A stretch of 64,000 nucleotides of DNA from Microbacterium yannicii (GCF_024055635.1 NZ_JAMXMB010000010.1:62001-126000); one strand, 5' to 3'; shown: positions 16,033 to 25,087, counted from the first letter of the stretch. Notes: generated by a model not told the origin, from the letters alone. Numbers and translations: made by a program.

Positions 16033-17075
16033 GTGGACGGCGCCTCGGTCGCGGCCGGCTTCGCACGGGTTCGCGGCGGCTTGGCGGCCGTGACGGAAGC
16101 CTCGTCCGCAGAAGCGCCTCCGGATGCGGCGCCCGTCGCCGAGCTCGAGGCGTCGACGTTCTCCGCTCCGTCCTCACTCTCGTGTGCGTTCTCGGCGGGC
16201 GAAGCGCCACCCTCGGACTCGACCGCGCGGACCGAGGTCACGGCGTCGTCGAGGTCCGCATCGCCCGCCTGCGTGCCCCCGGCGCCAGGCTCCCCCGCGC
16301 CTTCGGTCGGCGAGGTGACCGGCTCGGACTCGCCGGCGCCCGCGAGCGGGTTCCACGAGTCCTCGAGGCTGACCGGCTGCCCTGACGCGTCGGCCTGCTC
16401 GACGCCGTCTGTGCTGGTGACCGCAGCGGTCTCGGACTCCGGGCTGCCCTCCGACATCGCGTCCTCCGTTCGATCCCCGCCGCTGGCGGCGTCGGTCAAC
16501 TGGTCTCCCTGCAGTTTGCCAGCATCGGCGGGGTCGGTACTCGCCGATGCCGCGTTACCGCGCCCGGCTTCGGCATCCGAGGCGCTCTGCTCGCCGGTGC
16601 CTGTCATCTCCTTCTCAGCCGTCGTCGCCTCGCGGCGGTCGGCGGCTCGGCCCTCCGCAAGGTATGCGAGCCGGTGCAGGGTCTCGTTGTTGCGCCAGTG
16701 CAGCGGGATGTCGAGCAGTTGCGGCGGAACGAACCGCCCCGGACCGGCGATCGCCTCTTCCTGAATGCGCACCACGCACTCGTGTCCGCGCGGCTTCACA
16801 TCGATGGTCACGCGGGCTTCGCCGATCGGCCAGCCGCGCGCCCGCATCACCATCATCCGCGAGGGGATGAACTCCTCGACGACCGTCTTGTCGTCGATCA
16901 GTGCCGGCCAGACGCCGAACGAGTGATGCAGCTCGGCGCCCGCCATGGGCCAGGTCTCGTCGACCTCGCGCATGCGCGACGCCCCGACGACCCAGGACGG
17001 GTACAGCCAGCCGTCGCTCAGCACCTCGAACACGTCCTCGGGTGCGCAGTGCAGCACCCTCACGTTGCGAGACAT
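16029..17075 (-). CDS. SRPBCC-family protein with long acidic disordered tail
   Basis: A 348-residue protein. Residues 1-150 form an SRPBCC (START/Bet v1-like) ligand-binding domain: [40 protein letters not shown] and the later [20 protein letters not shown]. From about residue 160 to the end the sequence is low-complexity, rich in Glu, Ala, Ser, Gly and Asp, finishing with a short basic tail [16 protein letters not shown]. The tail more than doubles the usual length of about 150 residues. The ATG at 17075 has a GGAGGGGGAG ribosome site; an in-frame ATG at 17090 is less well placed. It is coupled to the FAD oxidoreductase by an ATGA overlap. The domain may deliver a hydrophobic substrate; the tail's role is unknown. 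Confidence 0.78.
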   Translation of the reverse strand: MSRNVRVLHCAPEDVFEVLSDGWLYPSWVVGASRMREVDETWPMAGAELHHSFGVWPALIDDKTVVEEFIPSRMMVMRARGWPIGEARVTIDVKPRGHECVVRIQEEAIAGPGRFVPPQLLDIPLHWRNNETLHRLAYLAEGRAADRREATTAEKEMTGTGEQSASDAEAGRGNAASASTDPADAGKLQGDQLTDAASGGDRTEDAMSEGSPESETAAVTSTDGVEQADASGQPVSLEDSWNPLAGAGESEPVTSPTEGAGEPGAGGTQAGDADLDDAVTSVRAVESEGGASPAENAHESEDGAENVDASSSATGAASGGASADEASVTAAKPPRTRAKPAATEAPST

Positions 17076-17248
17076 GGACTCCCCCTCCATCTCGAGCTCT
17101 ATCGATGCGTTCGACGCTAGACCGCGCCTCCGGCGCGCTGGAGCGGGTTGCGTTGCAGCTCGGCCTGTGGCAGACCGGCCCCTCTCGCCGTCCGCACGCG
17201 GGAACGGATGCCTCGGCCCGGCCGATCCGGTCACGTAGAGTCGGCGTC

Positions 17249-17926
17249 ATGAGCGACGTCGTCATCACGGTCCGCGGGGAGCATGAGACCCGCATCGCCC
17301 CCGAGCGCGCGATCGCGCACCTCACCATCCGCGCCGAGGGGCCCGAACGCGGCGCTGTGGTGGAGCGCATGGCGGCGCTGACGGAGCCGGTGCGCGACGA
17401 CCTCGCCGCCCGCAAGTCAGCCGGCACGGTCACGGAGTGGACCAGCCAGCGCGTCTCCGTGTGGTCGGAGCGCCCATGGAACAACGAGGGCAAGCGTCTG
17501 GCCCCCGTCCACTACGCCACCGTCGACTTCTCGGTCACGTTCACCGACTTCGCCGTGCTGTCGTGGTGGGCCGGCGAGGTGGCCGAGCGCGAGGGTGTGC
17601 AGCTGGGCTGGATCGAGTGGCAGCTAACGCCCGAGACGCGCGCGCGGACCGAACGGGATGTCGCCACGGAGGCGGTCGGCGTCGCTGTCGCCCGCGCCTC
17701 CGCGTACGCCGGAGCCCTCGGACTGTCGGACGTCACGGCCCTCGAGATCGCCGATCTCGGACTGCTCAGCCGCCAAGACCGACCGGAAGCGGCGCCCGGG
17801 CCGCGCATGCTGATGGCCAAGGCGTCGTTCGCGAGCGACGCCGCCGGCGGAGCGCCGGCGGTGCAGCTGCAGCCGGAGGACATCGTGATCTCGGCGGCCG
17901 TCGAGGCCCGCTTCGCCGCGCGATGA
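17249..17926 (+). CDS. SIMPL domain-containing protein (DUF541)
   Basis: A 225-residue protein of the SIMPL/DUF541 family. It starts VVITVRGEHETRIAPERAIA, then HLTIRAEGPERGAVVERMAA, a typical SIMPL opening. The second half has LGWIEWQLTPETRARTERDV and ATEAVGVAVARASAYAGALG, followed by ALEIADLGLL. Unlike many members it has no signal peptide, so it is likely cytosolic. The family is linked to kinase signalling partners in animals and to stress or surface roles in bacteria, but no biochemical role is settled. The stop overlaps the start of the following peptidase gene by four bases (ATGA), suggesting a two-gene operon divergent from the SRPBCC gene. Confidence 0.8.
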   Translation: MSDVVITVRGEHETRIAPERAIAHLTIRAEGPERGAVVERMAALTEPVRDDLAARKSAGTVTEWTSQRVSVWSERPWNNEGKRLAPVHYATVDFSVTFTDFAVLSWWAGEVAEREGVQLGWIEWQLTPETRARTERDVATEAVGVAVARASAYAGALGLSDVTALEIADLGLLSRQDRPEAAPGPRMLMAKASFASDAAGGAPAVQLQPEDIVISAAVEARFAAR

Positions 17927-19296
17927 GCGAGAGCGGTTCCCCGGGCGCGGCGAACGAGACGCATGTGGCCGAGGCCGTGCGGGCCGGGATCGCCCAGCGG
18001 CTGTCGCGAATGATCCAGCTGCCGACGGTGTCTGCAGAACGTGCCGACCGGGGGCAGGCGCCGTTCGACGCCTTCGCCGACTTGCTCGTCGAGTTGTACC
18101 CCCTCGTGCATCTTCACCTCGAGCGCGAACGCATCGGCGAGCTCGGCATCCTGTACCGCTGGCCTGGACGGGTGACCGAGCAGCCGATCGTCCTCATGGC
18201 GCACTTCGACGTCGTACCCGTCGACGAGAGCGACGCCTGGACGCACCCGCCGTTCGAGGGGCGCATCGCGGGCGGCTGGGTGTTCGGACGCGGCGCGCTC
18301 GACGACAAGGGACCTCTGGTGGTGGTGATGGATGCCGTCGAGAACCTGCTCGCGGCCGGCTTCACGCCTGCGCGCGACGTGTACCTCTCGTTCGGCGGCG
18401 ACGAGGAGACCTTCGGCGGCGCTGCCCGCGTCATCGCCGAGACGCTGCGGGAACGCGGCGTCGAACCCTGGCTCGTGCTCGACGAAGGCGGTGCGGTCGT
18501 CGACGCACCCCTGCCGTTCGTTCGCGGACGGGCCGCGATGGTGGGCGTAGGCGAGAAAGGGGTGCTCACGCTGCGGCTCAGCGCCCGCGGCGAAGGCGGG
18601 CACGCGTCCGCTCCGCCGGCCCGCACCGCGGTGAGACGCATCGCCCGCGCCGTCGAGCGCCTCTCCCCCGCAACGTTTCGGGCGCGGACCCCGGCAGCGG
18701 TCACGCGGATGCTCGAGCTGTTCGCGACACGGGCCGACGGCATCCCCCGCCGCCTCTATGGTCTGCTGGCGGCCGCGCCGTGGCTCACAGCACTCGTGTT
18801 CACCGCGATGGGCGGGGAGCCGGCCGCGCTGGTGCGCACCACTGTCGCGGCGACCATGCAGTCGGGCGGGACCGCGGCGAACGTGCTGCCCTCGCAGGCC
18901 TCGGCGACGCTCAATCTGCGGATCGCCCTCGGCGAATCCGTGCCCAGCACCGTCACGCGCGTGCGCCGGCGCATCGCCGACCGTCACGTCGCGGTGGAAG
19001 TGCTCGAGGGCGACGGGCCGTCGCCGGAGTCGTCCACCGAGAACGCGCAGTTCGCGCTGATCGCCGACGCGGTGAAGGTGTCGCATCCGGATGCGGCGAC
19101 AGTTCCCTACGTGATGATGGCCGCGACCGATTCGCGGCACTTCCACCGGTTCTCGCCCGCTGTCTACCGCTTCGCGCCGCTGGAGATGAGCAAGGCTCAA
19201 CGCGGGTCGATCCACGGTGTCGACGAGCGCGTCGAGATCGCGGCGCTCGAGCGCGGCGAACTGTTCCATCGCACGCTCCTGCAGCGCTTAGAGTGA
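17923..19296 (+). CDS. M20 family zinc peptidase (carboxypeptidase/PM20D1-like)
   Basis: A 457-residue M20/M25/M40 metallopeptidase. Zinc ligands are visible in order: His in VLMAHFDVVPVDE, bridging Asp in GRGALDDKGPLVVVMDAVEN, the catalytic Glu pair in YLSFGGDEETFGGAARVI, Asp in WLVLDEGGAVVD and the late His in QRGSIHGVDERVEI. The dimerisation or lid domain lies between, with GEGGHASAPPARTAVRRIAR. The length and the lid motif fit the carboxypeptidase S/PM20D1 type, which cleaves or forms N-acyl amino acids and dipeptides. No signal peptide is seen, so it is cytosolic. It is coupled to the SIMPL gene by an ATGA overlap. The exact substrate is not predictable. Confidence 0.88.
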   Translation: MSESGSPGAANETHVAEAVRAGIAQRLSRMIQLPTVSAERADRGQAPFDAFADLLVELYPLVHLHLERERIGELGILYRWPGRVTEQPIVLMAHFDVVPVDESDAWTHPPFEGRIAGGWVFGRGALDDKGPLVVVMDAVENLLAAGFTPARDVYLSFGGDEETFGGAARVIAETLRERGVEPWLVLDEGGAVVDAPLPFVRGRAAMVGVGEKGVLTLRLSARGEGGHASAPPARTAVRRIARAVERLSPATFRARTPAAVTRMLELFATRADGIPRRLYGLLAAAPWLTALVFTAMGGEPAALVRTTVAATMQSGGTAANVLPSQASATLNLRIALGESVPSTVTRVRRRIADRHVAVEVLEGDGPSPESSTENAQFALIADAVKVSHPDAATVPYVMMAATDSRHFHRFSPAVYRFAPLEMSKAQRGSIHGVDERVEIAALERGELFHRTLLQRLE

Positions 19297-19376
19297 TCGC
19301 AGCCGCCCCTCGAGGAGCTCGAGAATCGGGGCGGCGAGCTCAAGACGGGTCTGGGGCCCAGAGGCAAGGAGCACGG

Positions 19377-20864
19377 ATGGCGCGCAGCGCGATGTCCTCA
19401 CGCGTCACGATCGGCACGCTGGCGAGCGTCGTCGGCTTCCTCGCGTTCGTCGAGTTCACGAGCGGTGTGATCCAGGGCTATTACACACCCATGCTCACCG
19501 ACATCGCCCGCCATCTCGGCGTGCATGACGCGGACGTGAACTGGCTCGAGGGCACGCAGCTCATGCTGTCAGCGCTCGTCGTGCCGGCGTTCGCGAAGCT
19601 CGGCGACATGGTCGGCCACAAGCGCATGCTCGTCGTGTCGACGGCGATCACGGCCGCGGCATCCCTCGTGCTGCCGTTCACCGACTCGTTCGCGGTCTTC
19701 CTCGCGGCCTGGGCCATCCAGGGCTTCTACGTCGTCTGGCTCCCGCTCGAGATCGCGCTCATCTGGTCGCGCTCCCGCCGCATGGAGGGCCGCGCGACGA
19801 TCACCGCCCGCGCCGCCGGATTCCTTGTCGCAGCACTCGAGACCGGCGCCATCGTCGGCGCGCTCGTCGGCGGCATGCTCATCGACACCCTTCCGCTGTG
19901 GATCGTGCTCCTGGTCCCGGCGCTGCTGGTCGTGGCCTGCTTCTTCGTGATCCTGTTCGGGGTGAAGGAATCGCCCGAGCCCACCGGTGGCCGCCTCGAC
20001 AACGTCGGGCTGGTGCTCATCTCGCTCGCGCTCGTCGCCTTCACGGGCGGGCTCAGCCTGCTGCGCCTCAATGGACCCGCCGACCTCGTCGCGTGGCTGG
20101 TCACGGCGCTCGGCGTCCTGCTCATCGTGCCGTTCGCCCTCTGGGAGCTGCGTCAGGACGACCCGCTGATCGACGTGCGGATGTTCCGGTCCCCCGCACT
20201 CGGCCCGGTGTTCCTCACCGCCGGCCTGTTCGGCGTCAGCGTGCTGGGCGCGCAGGCGCCGCTCTCGACCTTCGCGCGCACGGATCCCGACGTCTACGGC
20301 TACGGCCTCGGCACGACGGGATTCCAGACCTCCCTCATCATCGGCGTGTACCTGATCGCGATGATCACGGGCGCCCTGCTCTACCCGCTGATCTCACGGC
20401 TCACCGCGCCGCGGCTCACCCTCATCGGCGCCGCGACGCTCGTCGGCATCGGCTTTCTGATGTTCCTGCCGTTCCACGCCGCGTATGGGCAGGTCATCGT
20501 CAACATGCTGATCGTCGGCCTCGGCTCGGGGGCCCTGGTCGCGGCGCTGCCGGCGGCCGCGGCATCCGCTGCTCCCCCCACGCAGACCGGGGTCGCGACC
20601 GGCCTCACCAACTCGGTCAAGACCGTCGGCGGGGCGATCGCCTCGTGCGTGTTCGGCATCGCGCTGCTGCAGGGCGCGACGGGTGCGGCCACGGAGGGCA
20701 CCGCCGGGTCGCTGTCGGGCTATTTCACGGTGTGGGTCGTGTGCGGAGTGACCGCGCTGGCCGCCGCGGTGCTGCTGTGCTTCGTGCCGAAGACGGCCTT
20801 CAGCGATCAGGCCTCGCACGACGCGACGGATGCCGCGGCGCCCGTGGCGCCGCTCGCTCCGTGA
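19377..20864 (+). CDS. MFS transporter, DHA2-like (14-helix exporter)
   Basis: A 495-residue major-facilitator protein with about 14 hydrophobic helices, typical of drug:H+ antiporters of the DHA2 type. Motif A-like sequence appears as AKLGDMVGHKRMLVVSTAIT after helix 2. The helix 5 antiporter motif C is represented by ALETGAIVGALVGGMLIDTL, and the late helices show PTQTGVATGLTNSVKTVGGA. The ATG at 19377 has AAGGAG five bases upstream; the gene starts 80 bp after the peptidase stop, so it may be independent. The substrate is unknown. Immediately downstream lies a seven-copy 30-bp tandem repeat between this gene and the convergent smpB. Confidence 0.85.
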   Translation: MARSAMSSRVTIGTLASVVGFLAFVEFTSGVIQGYYTPMLTDIARHLGVHDADVNWLEGTQLMLSALVVPAFAKLGDMVGHKRMLVVSTAITAAASLVLPFTDSFAVFLAAWAIQGFYVVWLPLEIALIWSRSRRMEGRATITARAAGFLVAALETGAIVGALVGGMLIDTLPLWIVLLVPALLVVACFFVILFGVKESPEPTGGRLDNVGLVLISLALVAFTGGLSLLRLNGPADLVAWLVTALGVLLIVPFALWELRQDDPLIDVRMFRSPALGPVFLTAGLFGVSVLGAQAPLSTFARTDPDVYGYGLGTTGFQTSLIIGVYLIAMITGALLYPLISRLTAPRLTLIGAATLVGIGFLMFLPFHAAYGQVIVNMLIVGLGSGALVAALPAAAASAAPPTQTGVATGLTNSVKTVGGAIASCVFGIALLQGATGAATEGTAGSLSGYFTVWVVCGVTALAAAVLLCFVPKTAFSDQASHDATDAAAPVAPLAP

Positions 20865-20880
20865 GCGTGTCGGCGGGGCG

Positions 20881-21107
20881 CTTCGACAGGCTCAGCGACC
20901 GGACAATGCGCTTCGACAGGCTCAGCGACCGGACAATGCGATGCGACAGGCTCAGCGACCGGACCATGCGCTTCGACAGGCTCAGCGACCGGACAATGCG
21001 CTTCGACAAGCTCAGCGACCGGACCATGCGCTTCGACAAGCTCAACGACCGGACAATGCGCTTCGACAGGCTCAGCGACCGGACCTTGCGATGCGACGGG
21101 TCAGGCG
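20881..21107. repeat. Seven-copy 30-bp tandem repeat plus partial eighth copy
   Basis: Seven direct 30-bp units run head to tail from 20881 to 21090 without spacers, followed by a degenerate partial unit to about 21107. The core of each is CTTCGACAGGCTCAGCGACC, then GGACAATGCG. Units differ at a few sites: unit 3 starts ATG, units 5 and 6 have CAAGCTC, unit 6 has CAACG, and units 3, 5 and 7 differ near GGACMWTG. The array fills the gap between the convergent MFS and smpB genes. Single relatives of the core lie at 21607-21628, 21661-21682 and 23911-23936. The array is open in several frames because 30 is divisible by three. Confidence 0.95.
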
Positions 21108-21117
21108 GCGAAGCGGA

Positions 21118-21594
21118 TCAGTCGCCCAGACGGTTGCGGGAGCGCATCGCGCGCTCGGCCTCGCGCTTGTCTTCGCGCTCACGGATCGTCTGGCGCTTCT
21201 CGAACTCGCGCTTGCCCTTCGCGACCGCGATCTCGACCTTGGCACGGCCGTCCGAGAAGTAGAGCTTCAACGGGATCAGCGTGTAGCCGCCCGCCGAGAT
21301 GGCGTGCGAGAGCTTGACGATCTCCTCCTTGTGGAGGAGCAGCTTGCGCGTGCGCTTGGACGAGTGGTTCGTCCAGTGCCCCTGCGAGTACTCCGGGATG
21401 TGGACGGCGTCCAGGTAGGCCTCGCCGCCATCGATGTAGGCGTAGCCGTCCGAGAGGTTCGCGCGGCCCTCGCGCAGCGACTTCACCTCGGTGCCGGTCA
21501 GCACGAGGCCGGCCTCGTACGTCTTCTCGATCGCGTACTCGTGGCGCGCGCGACGATTGGTCGCCACGACCTTCTCCCCGCGTTCCCTGGGCAT
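21118..21594 (-). CDS. smpB: SsrA-binding protein SmpB
   Basis: A 158-residue SmpB, which binds tmRNA (gene at 12989-13356) and brings it to stalled ribosomes for trans-translation. Signatures are [20 protein letters not shown], the highly conserved [40 protein letters not shown] and [20 protein letters not shown]. The Lys-rich C-terminal tail [20 protein letters not shown] enters the decoding centre. Length and order are normal. It is the last gene of the prfB-ftsE-ftsX-smpB string on the minus strand, 129 bp after ftsX with two dispersed repeats in the gap, and converges on the 30-bp tandem array. Confidence 0.97.
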   Translation of the reverse strand: MPRERGEKVVATNRRARHEYAIEKTYEAGLVLTGTEVKSLREGRANLSDGYAYIDGGEAYLDAVHIPEYSQGHWTNHSSKRTRKLLLHKEEIVKLSHAISAGGYTLIPLKLYFSDGRAKVEIAVAKGKREFEKRQTIREREDKREAERAMRSRNRLGD

Positions 21595-21606
21595 GCGACT
21601 CCCTTT

Positions 21607-21682
21607 CGGTTCCTGAGCTTGTCGAAGGATGCCGTCCAGCCGGCTCCTCAGCGTCCGGCGGCCCCTGAGCCTGTCGAGGGGC
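21607..21682. repeat. Two inverted relatives of the 30-bp repeat core
   Basis: CGGTTCCTGAGCTTGTCGAAGG (21607-21628) and GCCCCTGAGCCTGTCGAGGGGC (21661-21682) are both reverse-complement forms of the TTCGACARGCTCAG core found in the tandem array. The second also forms a 6-bp-arm hairpin GCCCCT/AGGGGC. They lie between ftsX and smpB, where they may act as a processing or terminator-like element. Confidence 0.75.
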
Positions 21683-21723
21683 GCACGGCAGCCTGTCAGT
21701 CTACCCCCGCGCAGGGCGCGTGA

Positions 21724-22638
21724 TCACGCGCGCAGCCATCTCCGGATCGCGAAACCTGCCGACAGCGCCGCGAGCAACACGCCGACCAGGATCAGCACGG
21801 GCACCACGATCCATGCGTCGCCGATGTCGACCCAGGTCGTCACGAAGTCCACGCGGTTGCGCAGATACTGGTCGACGCCGAAGTGCACACCGGCGATGAC
21901 TGCCGCGCTCGCGAGGACCGACCCGAGCAGCGCCGCGAACACGCCCTCGAGGATGAACGGCGTCTGGATGAACCGATTGGATGCCCCGACCAGCCGCATG
22001 ATGCCCAGCTCCCGCCTTCGCGCATACGCGGACAGGCGGATCGTCGTGGCGATCAGCAGCACCGCGGCGATCAGCATGAGCACGGCGATGCCGACGGCGA
22101 TGTACGTGGCGATCGTCAGCGCGGAGAAGAGCGGGTCGAGGTACTGCATCTGGTCGTTGACCAGCTCCACCCCCTGCGTGCCGCTGAACGCCTCGATGAT
22201 GACGTCGGACTGCTCGGGGTCGACCAGCGTGATGCGGAAGGTCTCGTTGACCTGGTCGGGCGTGATGACGCTGGCGTTCTCTTCGCCCGCGATCTGCAGC
22301 AGCTCGTCGTACGCCTGCTGGTGGTCGAGGAACTTCATCTCGCGGATGAGCGGCGCCAGCGCGCTGCCCTTGAGCTTCGCATCCACCTCCGCGACCTGCT
22401 CGGGTGTCGCCTCGCCGTTCGCACAGGTGGCGGGCGTCGAGATCGTGGTGCACATGTAGACGGCGACCTGCGCACGCTCGACCCAGAAGTCGCGCATCGT
22501 GCCGATCTGCATCTGCATCAGGATCGCCGCCCCGACGAACGTCAGTGAGACGAAGGTGACGAGCACCACCGACACGACCATCGAGAGGTTGCGCCGCAGA
22601 CCCGTGAAGGCCTCCGACATGATGAGTCCGAACCTCAT
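21724..22638 (-). CDS. ftsX: Cell-division ABC permease FtsX
   Basis: A 304-residue FtsX, the membrane partner of FtsE that transmits ATP hydrolysis to extracellular peptidoglycan hydrolases at the septum. A short cytoplasmic start MRFGLIMSEAFTGLRRNLSM leads into the first helix, then VSVVLVTFVSLTFVGAAILM. The large extracellular loop follows, with its Cys pair (CTTISTPATC). Then come three C-terminal helices: ALTIATYIAVGIAVLMLIAA, GVFAALLGSVLASAAVIAGV and VPVLILVGVLLAALSAGFAI. The cytoplasmic YARRRELGIMRLVGASNRFI is the classic FtsX/MacB coupling motif. The start overlaps the ftsE stop by four bases. Confidence 0.96.
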   Translation of the reverse strand: MRFGLIMSEAFTGLRRNLSMVVSVVLVTFVSLTFVGAAILMQMQIGTMRDFWVERAQVAVYMCTTISTPATCANGEATPEQVAEVDAKLKGSALAPLIREMKFLDHQQAYDELLQIAGEENASVITPDQVNETFRITLVDPEQSDVIIEAFSGTQGVELVNDQMQYLDPLFSALTIATYIAVGIAVLMLIAAVLLIATTIRLSAYARRRELGIMRLVGASNRFIQTPFILEGVFAALLGSVLASAAVIAGVHFGVDQYLRNRVDFVTTWVDIGDAWIVVPVLILVGVLLAALSAGFAIRRWLRA

Positions 22639-23846
22639 GACGTGGGCCCCACTTCGTCATCGGGGTCGGTCTCGCCGAGGCCCAGCCGGTCGGCGAGGCC
22701 GAGCTCGGCCACCTCGAGCTGGTCCAGGTCGACGACGGGAATCGACTGCGTGTGGGTCGGCGGGGAGGTCGGGGGCACGGTCTCCGGATCGCCTCCCGGT
22801 GTCGCCGCTCCGTCACCGGCGGACTTCGGCTCCTGCGCCACGGGGGGCGCTGCCGACGACTGCTCGAGCGCCTCGGCCTTCCTGAGCTCGTCGACGGCGA
22901 GCGCGGCGGCAGTGGCGGCCTCGGCGGCAGCCACCGCGGCGGCGGCGACACCCGGCGACATCGATTCGGGCGACAGCGCATCGGGCGATGTCACCTCCGG
23001 GTCCGCCGCCACGATCTCATCCTCGTCGTCGACGACGGCCGTGGGATCCAGCCCCGCGGCGGCCGCGATCGCGGCCTCGCGCTGCACCTCGAGCACGGCG
23101 GTGAGAGCGGCGACAGCGGCAGCGCCACGCTCGGGCTCGGGTGCCAGGCTCGGGAGGCCCGACCGGTCGCCGTATCCGCCGTGGCGCTCGTCGCGCACGA
23201 TCTCACCGTGAACGAGCTCAATCACGCGCCGCTGCATCTGATCGACGAAACCCGCCTCGTGCGTGGCCATGACGACAGTCGTCCCGCCCGCGTTGATGCG
23301 GGCGAGCAGCTGCATGATGTCGATGGATGTCGCGGGGTCGAGGTTTCCGGTCGGCTCGTCGGCCAGGAGGATCTGCGGGCGGTTCACCAGCGCCCGGGCG
23401 ATGGCGACGCGCTGCTGCTCGCCGCCCGACAGCTCGTGCGGGAACCGCTTCTCCTTGCCGGCCAGTCCGACGAGGGCCAGCACCTCGGGGACCGCCTGCT
23501 GGATGAAGCCGCGCGACGAGCCGATCACCTGCAGCGTGAAGGCCACGTTCTGGAAGACGGTCTTCGTCGGCAGCAGCCGGAAATCTTGGAAGACGGCACC
23601 GATGTGGCGGCGGAAGTACGGCACTTTGCGGTTCGACAGCGTGCGGAGATCGCGGCCGAGCACCACCACCCTGCCCTCCGACGGCGTCTCCTCGCGGAGG
23701 ATCAGCCGCAGACAGGACGACTTGCCGGAACCGGAGGCACCGACGAGGAAGACGAACTCGCCGCGCAGCACCTCGAAATCGACATCGCTCAGGGCGGGTT
23801 TGGAAGTGCCGCGAAAGCGCTTCGTGACGTTCTCGAACCGGATCAT
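22635..23846 (-). CDS. ftsE: Cell-division ATPase FtsE with long C-terminal extension
   Basis: ABC ATPase of the FtsEX complex. Residues 1-225 are standard FtsE: MIRFENVTKRFRGTSKPALS, Walker A FLVGASGSGKSSCLRLILRE, Q-loop IGAVFQDFRLLPTKTVFQNV, signature HELSGGEQQRVAIARALVN, Walker B ILLADEPTGNLDP and H-loop VVMATHEAGFVDQMQRRVIE. Usual FtsE stops near residue 229. Here about 175 further residues follow, rich in Ala, Glu, Val and Ser (ALTAVLEVQREAAIAAAAGL and similar), ending in an acidic LDQLEVAELGLADRLGLGET segment. The extension is probably disordered or coiled and cytosolic; its role is unknown. The gene is coupled to ftsX by an ATGA overlap and follows prfB after 128 bp. Confidence 0.93.
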   Translation of the reverse strand: MIRFENVTKRFRGTSKPALSDVDFEVLRGEFVFLVGASGSGKSSCLRLILREETPSEGRVVVLGRDLRTLSNRKVPYFRRHIGAVFQDFRLLPTKTVFQNVAFTLQVIGSSRGFIQQAVPEVLALVGLAGKEKRFPHELSGGEQQRVAIARALVNRPQILLADEPTGNLDPATSIDIMQLLARINAGGTTVVMATHEAGFVDQMQRRVIELVHGEIVRDERHGGYGDRSGLPSLAPEPERGAAAVAALTAVLEVQREAAIAAAAGLDPTAVVDDEDEIVAADPEVTSPDALSPESMSPGVAAAAVAAAEAATAAALAVDELRKAEALEQSSAAPPVAQEPKSAGDGAATPGGDPETVPPTSPPTHTQSIPVVDLDQLEVAELGLADRLGLGETDPDDEVGPTS

Positions 23847-23910
23847 GGCCTATCGAGCCTATGCGGCAGTACCGTCACCGTGTCCAGCGACACTCGCGGC
23901 CGCGGCATCC

Positions 23911-23936
23911 GTCCTTCGACGAGCTCAGTGACCGGA
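23911..23936. repeat. Single relative of the 30-bp repeat core
   Basis: GTCCTTCGACGAGCTCAGTG followed by ACCGGA, in the same orientation as the tandem array (CTTCGACAGGCTCAGCGACCGG) with three or four differences. It lies in the 128-bp gap between prfB and ftsE. Confidence 0.7.
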
Positions 23937-23974
23937 GACAGGGCCAGTCGTGTAAGCGTCGAGGACCGATCGGA

Positions 23975-25087
23975 TCAGTCGTCGTCGTCCTTGCGCTTGC
24001 GCCAGCGGATGCCGGCGGAGATGAACCCGTCGAGGTCGCCGTCGAAGACGATCGCGGGGTTGCCCACCTCATAGCCGGTGCGGAGATCCTTCACCAGCTG
24101 CTGCCCGTAGAGGAAGTACGAGCGCATCTGGTCGCCCCAGCTCGCGGTGATCGTGCCGGCGAGCTCCTTCTTCTTCGCGGCCTCCTTCTCGCGCTGCAGC
24201 AGCAGCAGGCGGGTCTGCAGGACGCGCATGGCCGCGGCGCGGTTCTGGATCTGCGACTTCTCGTTCTGCATCGACACGACGATGCCCGACGGGATGTGCG
24301 TGAGCCGCACCGCCGAGTCCGTGGTGTTGACGGACTGGCCGCCTGGGCCCGACGAGCGGAACACGTCGACGCGCAGGTCTCCCTCGGGGATGTCGACCTC
24401 GACGGCCTCCTCCATCACCGGGATGACCTCGACCGCCGCGAACGAGGTCTGACGCTTGTCGGCGGAGCCGAACGGACTGATCCGTGCGAGGCGATGCGTG
24501 CCCGCCTCGACCGAGAGCGTGCCGTACGCGTACGGGGCGTCGATCTCGAACGTCGCCGACTTGATGCCGGCGCCCTCGGCGTAGGAGGTGTCCATGAGCT
24601 TCACGGAGTACTTGTGGCGCTCTGCCCAGCGCAAATACATGCGCAGCAGCATCTCGGCGAAGTCCGTGGCGTCGTCGCCGCCCGCGCCGGAGCGGATCGT
24701 GACGACCGCGGAGCGCTCGTCGTACTCGCCGTCGAGGAGCGTCTGCACCTCGAGCTGGCTGACGATGTCTTCGAGCTCGGCGATCTCGCGGCGCGCCTCC
24801 TCGGCGGCATCCTCGTCGTCCATCTCATTGGCGAGCTCCACGAGCACGTCGAGATCGTCGAGGCGCTGCTCGACGTCGGTGACGCGCTTGAGCTCGGACT
24901 GCCGGTGGCTGAGCGCGCTGGTGACCTTCTGCGCCTTCTCGACGTCGTCCCACAGATTGGGAGCGCCGGCCTCCTCGCTGAGTCGCGCGATGTCTTTCGT
25001 GAGTGCCTCGACGTCGACCACGGCCTTGATGTCGGCGAACGTGGAGCGCAGGGCCTGGATATCGGCGGAGGGATCGAAGTCGAGCAT
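23975..25087 (-). CDS. prfB: Peptide chain release factor 2
   Basis: A 370-residue class-I release factor that recognises UGA and UAA stop codons and triggers peptide release. The catalytic GGQ motif is [20 protein letters not shown], and the codon-recognition motif SPF lies in [20 protein letters not shown]. The N-terminal coiled helices and the C-terminal [20 protein letters not shown] are typical RF2. The reading frame is continuous, with no internal TGA near codon 25. The programmed +1 frameshift used to autoregulate prfB in many bacteria is therefore absent, as usual in actinobacteria. It heads the minus-strand string with ftsE, ftsX and smpB and diverges from an MFS gene 25 bp away. Confidence 0.97.
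   Translation of the reverse strand: MLDFDPSADIQALRSTFADIKAVVDVEALTKDIARLSEEAGAPNLWDDVEKAQKVTSALSHRQSELKRVTDVEQRLDDLDVLVELANEMDDEDAAEEARREIAELEDIVSQLEVQTLLDGEYDERSAVVTIRSGAGGDDATDFAEMLLRMYLRWAERHKYSVKLMDTSYAEGAGIKSATFEIDAPYAYGTLSVEAGTHRLARISPFGSADKRQTSFAAVEVIPVMEEAVEVDIPEGDLRVDVFRSSGPGGQSVNTTDSAVRLTHIPSGIVVSMQNEKSQIQNRAAAMRVLQTRLLLLQREKEAAKKKELAGTITASWGDQMRSYFLYGQQLVKDLRTGYEVGNPAIVFDGDLDGFISAGIRWRKRKDDDD

Noticed and set aside
20881..21107. CRISPR array
   Set aside because: The units are contiguous with no unique spacers, and no cas gene is present.
20800..21723. Repeat proteins (LRQAQRPDNA type on plus, SLSKRMVRSL type on minus) over the tandem array
   Set aside because: The 30-bp unit is divisible by three, so several frames stay open by chance; no domain, start site or conserved context supports them.
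23975..25087. Programmed frameshift in prfB
   Set aside because: The reading frame is continuous from the start to the stop, with no in-frame TGA near codon 25.
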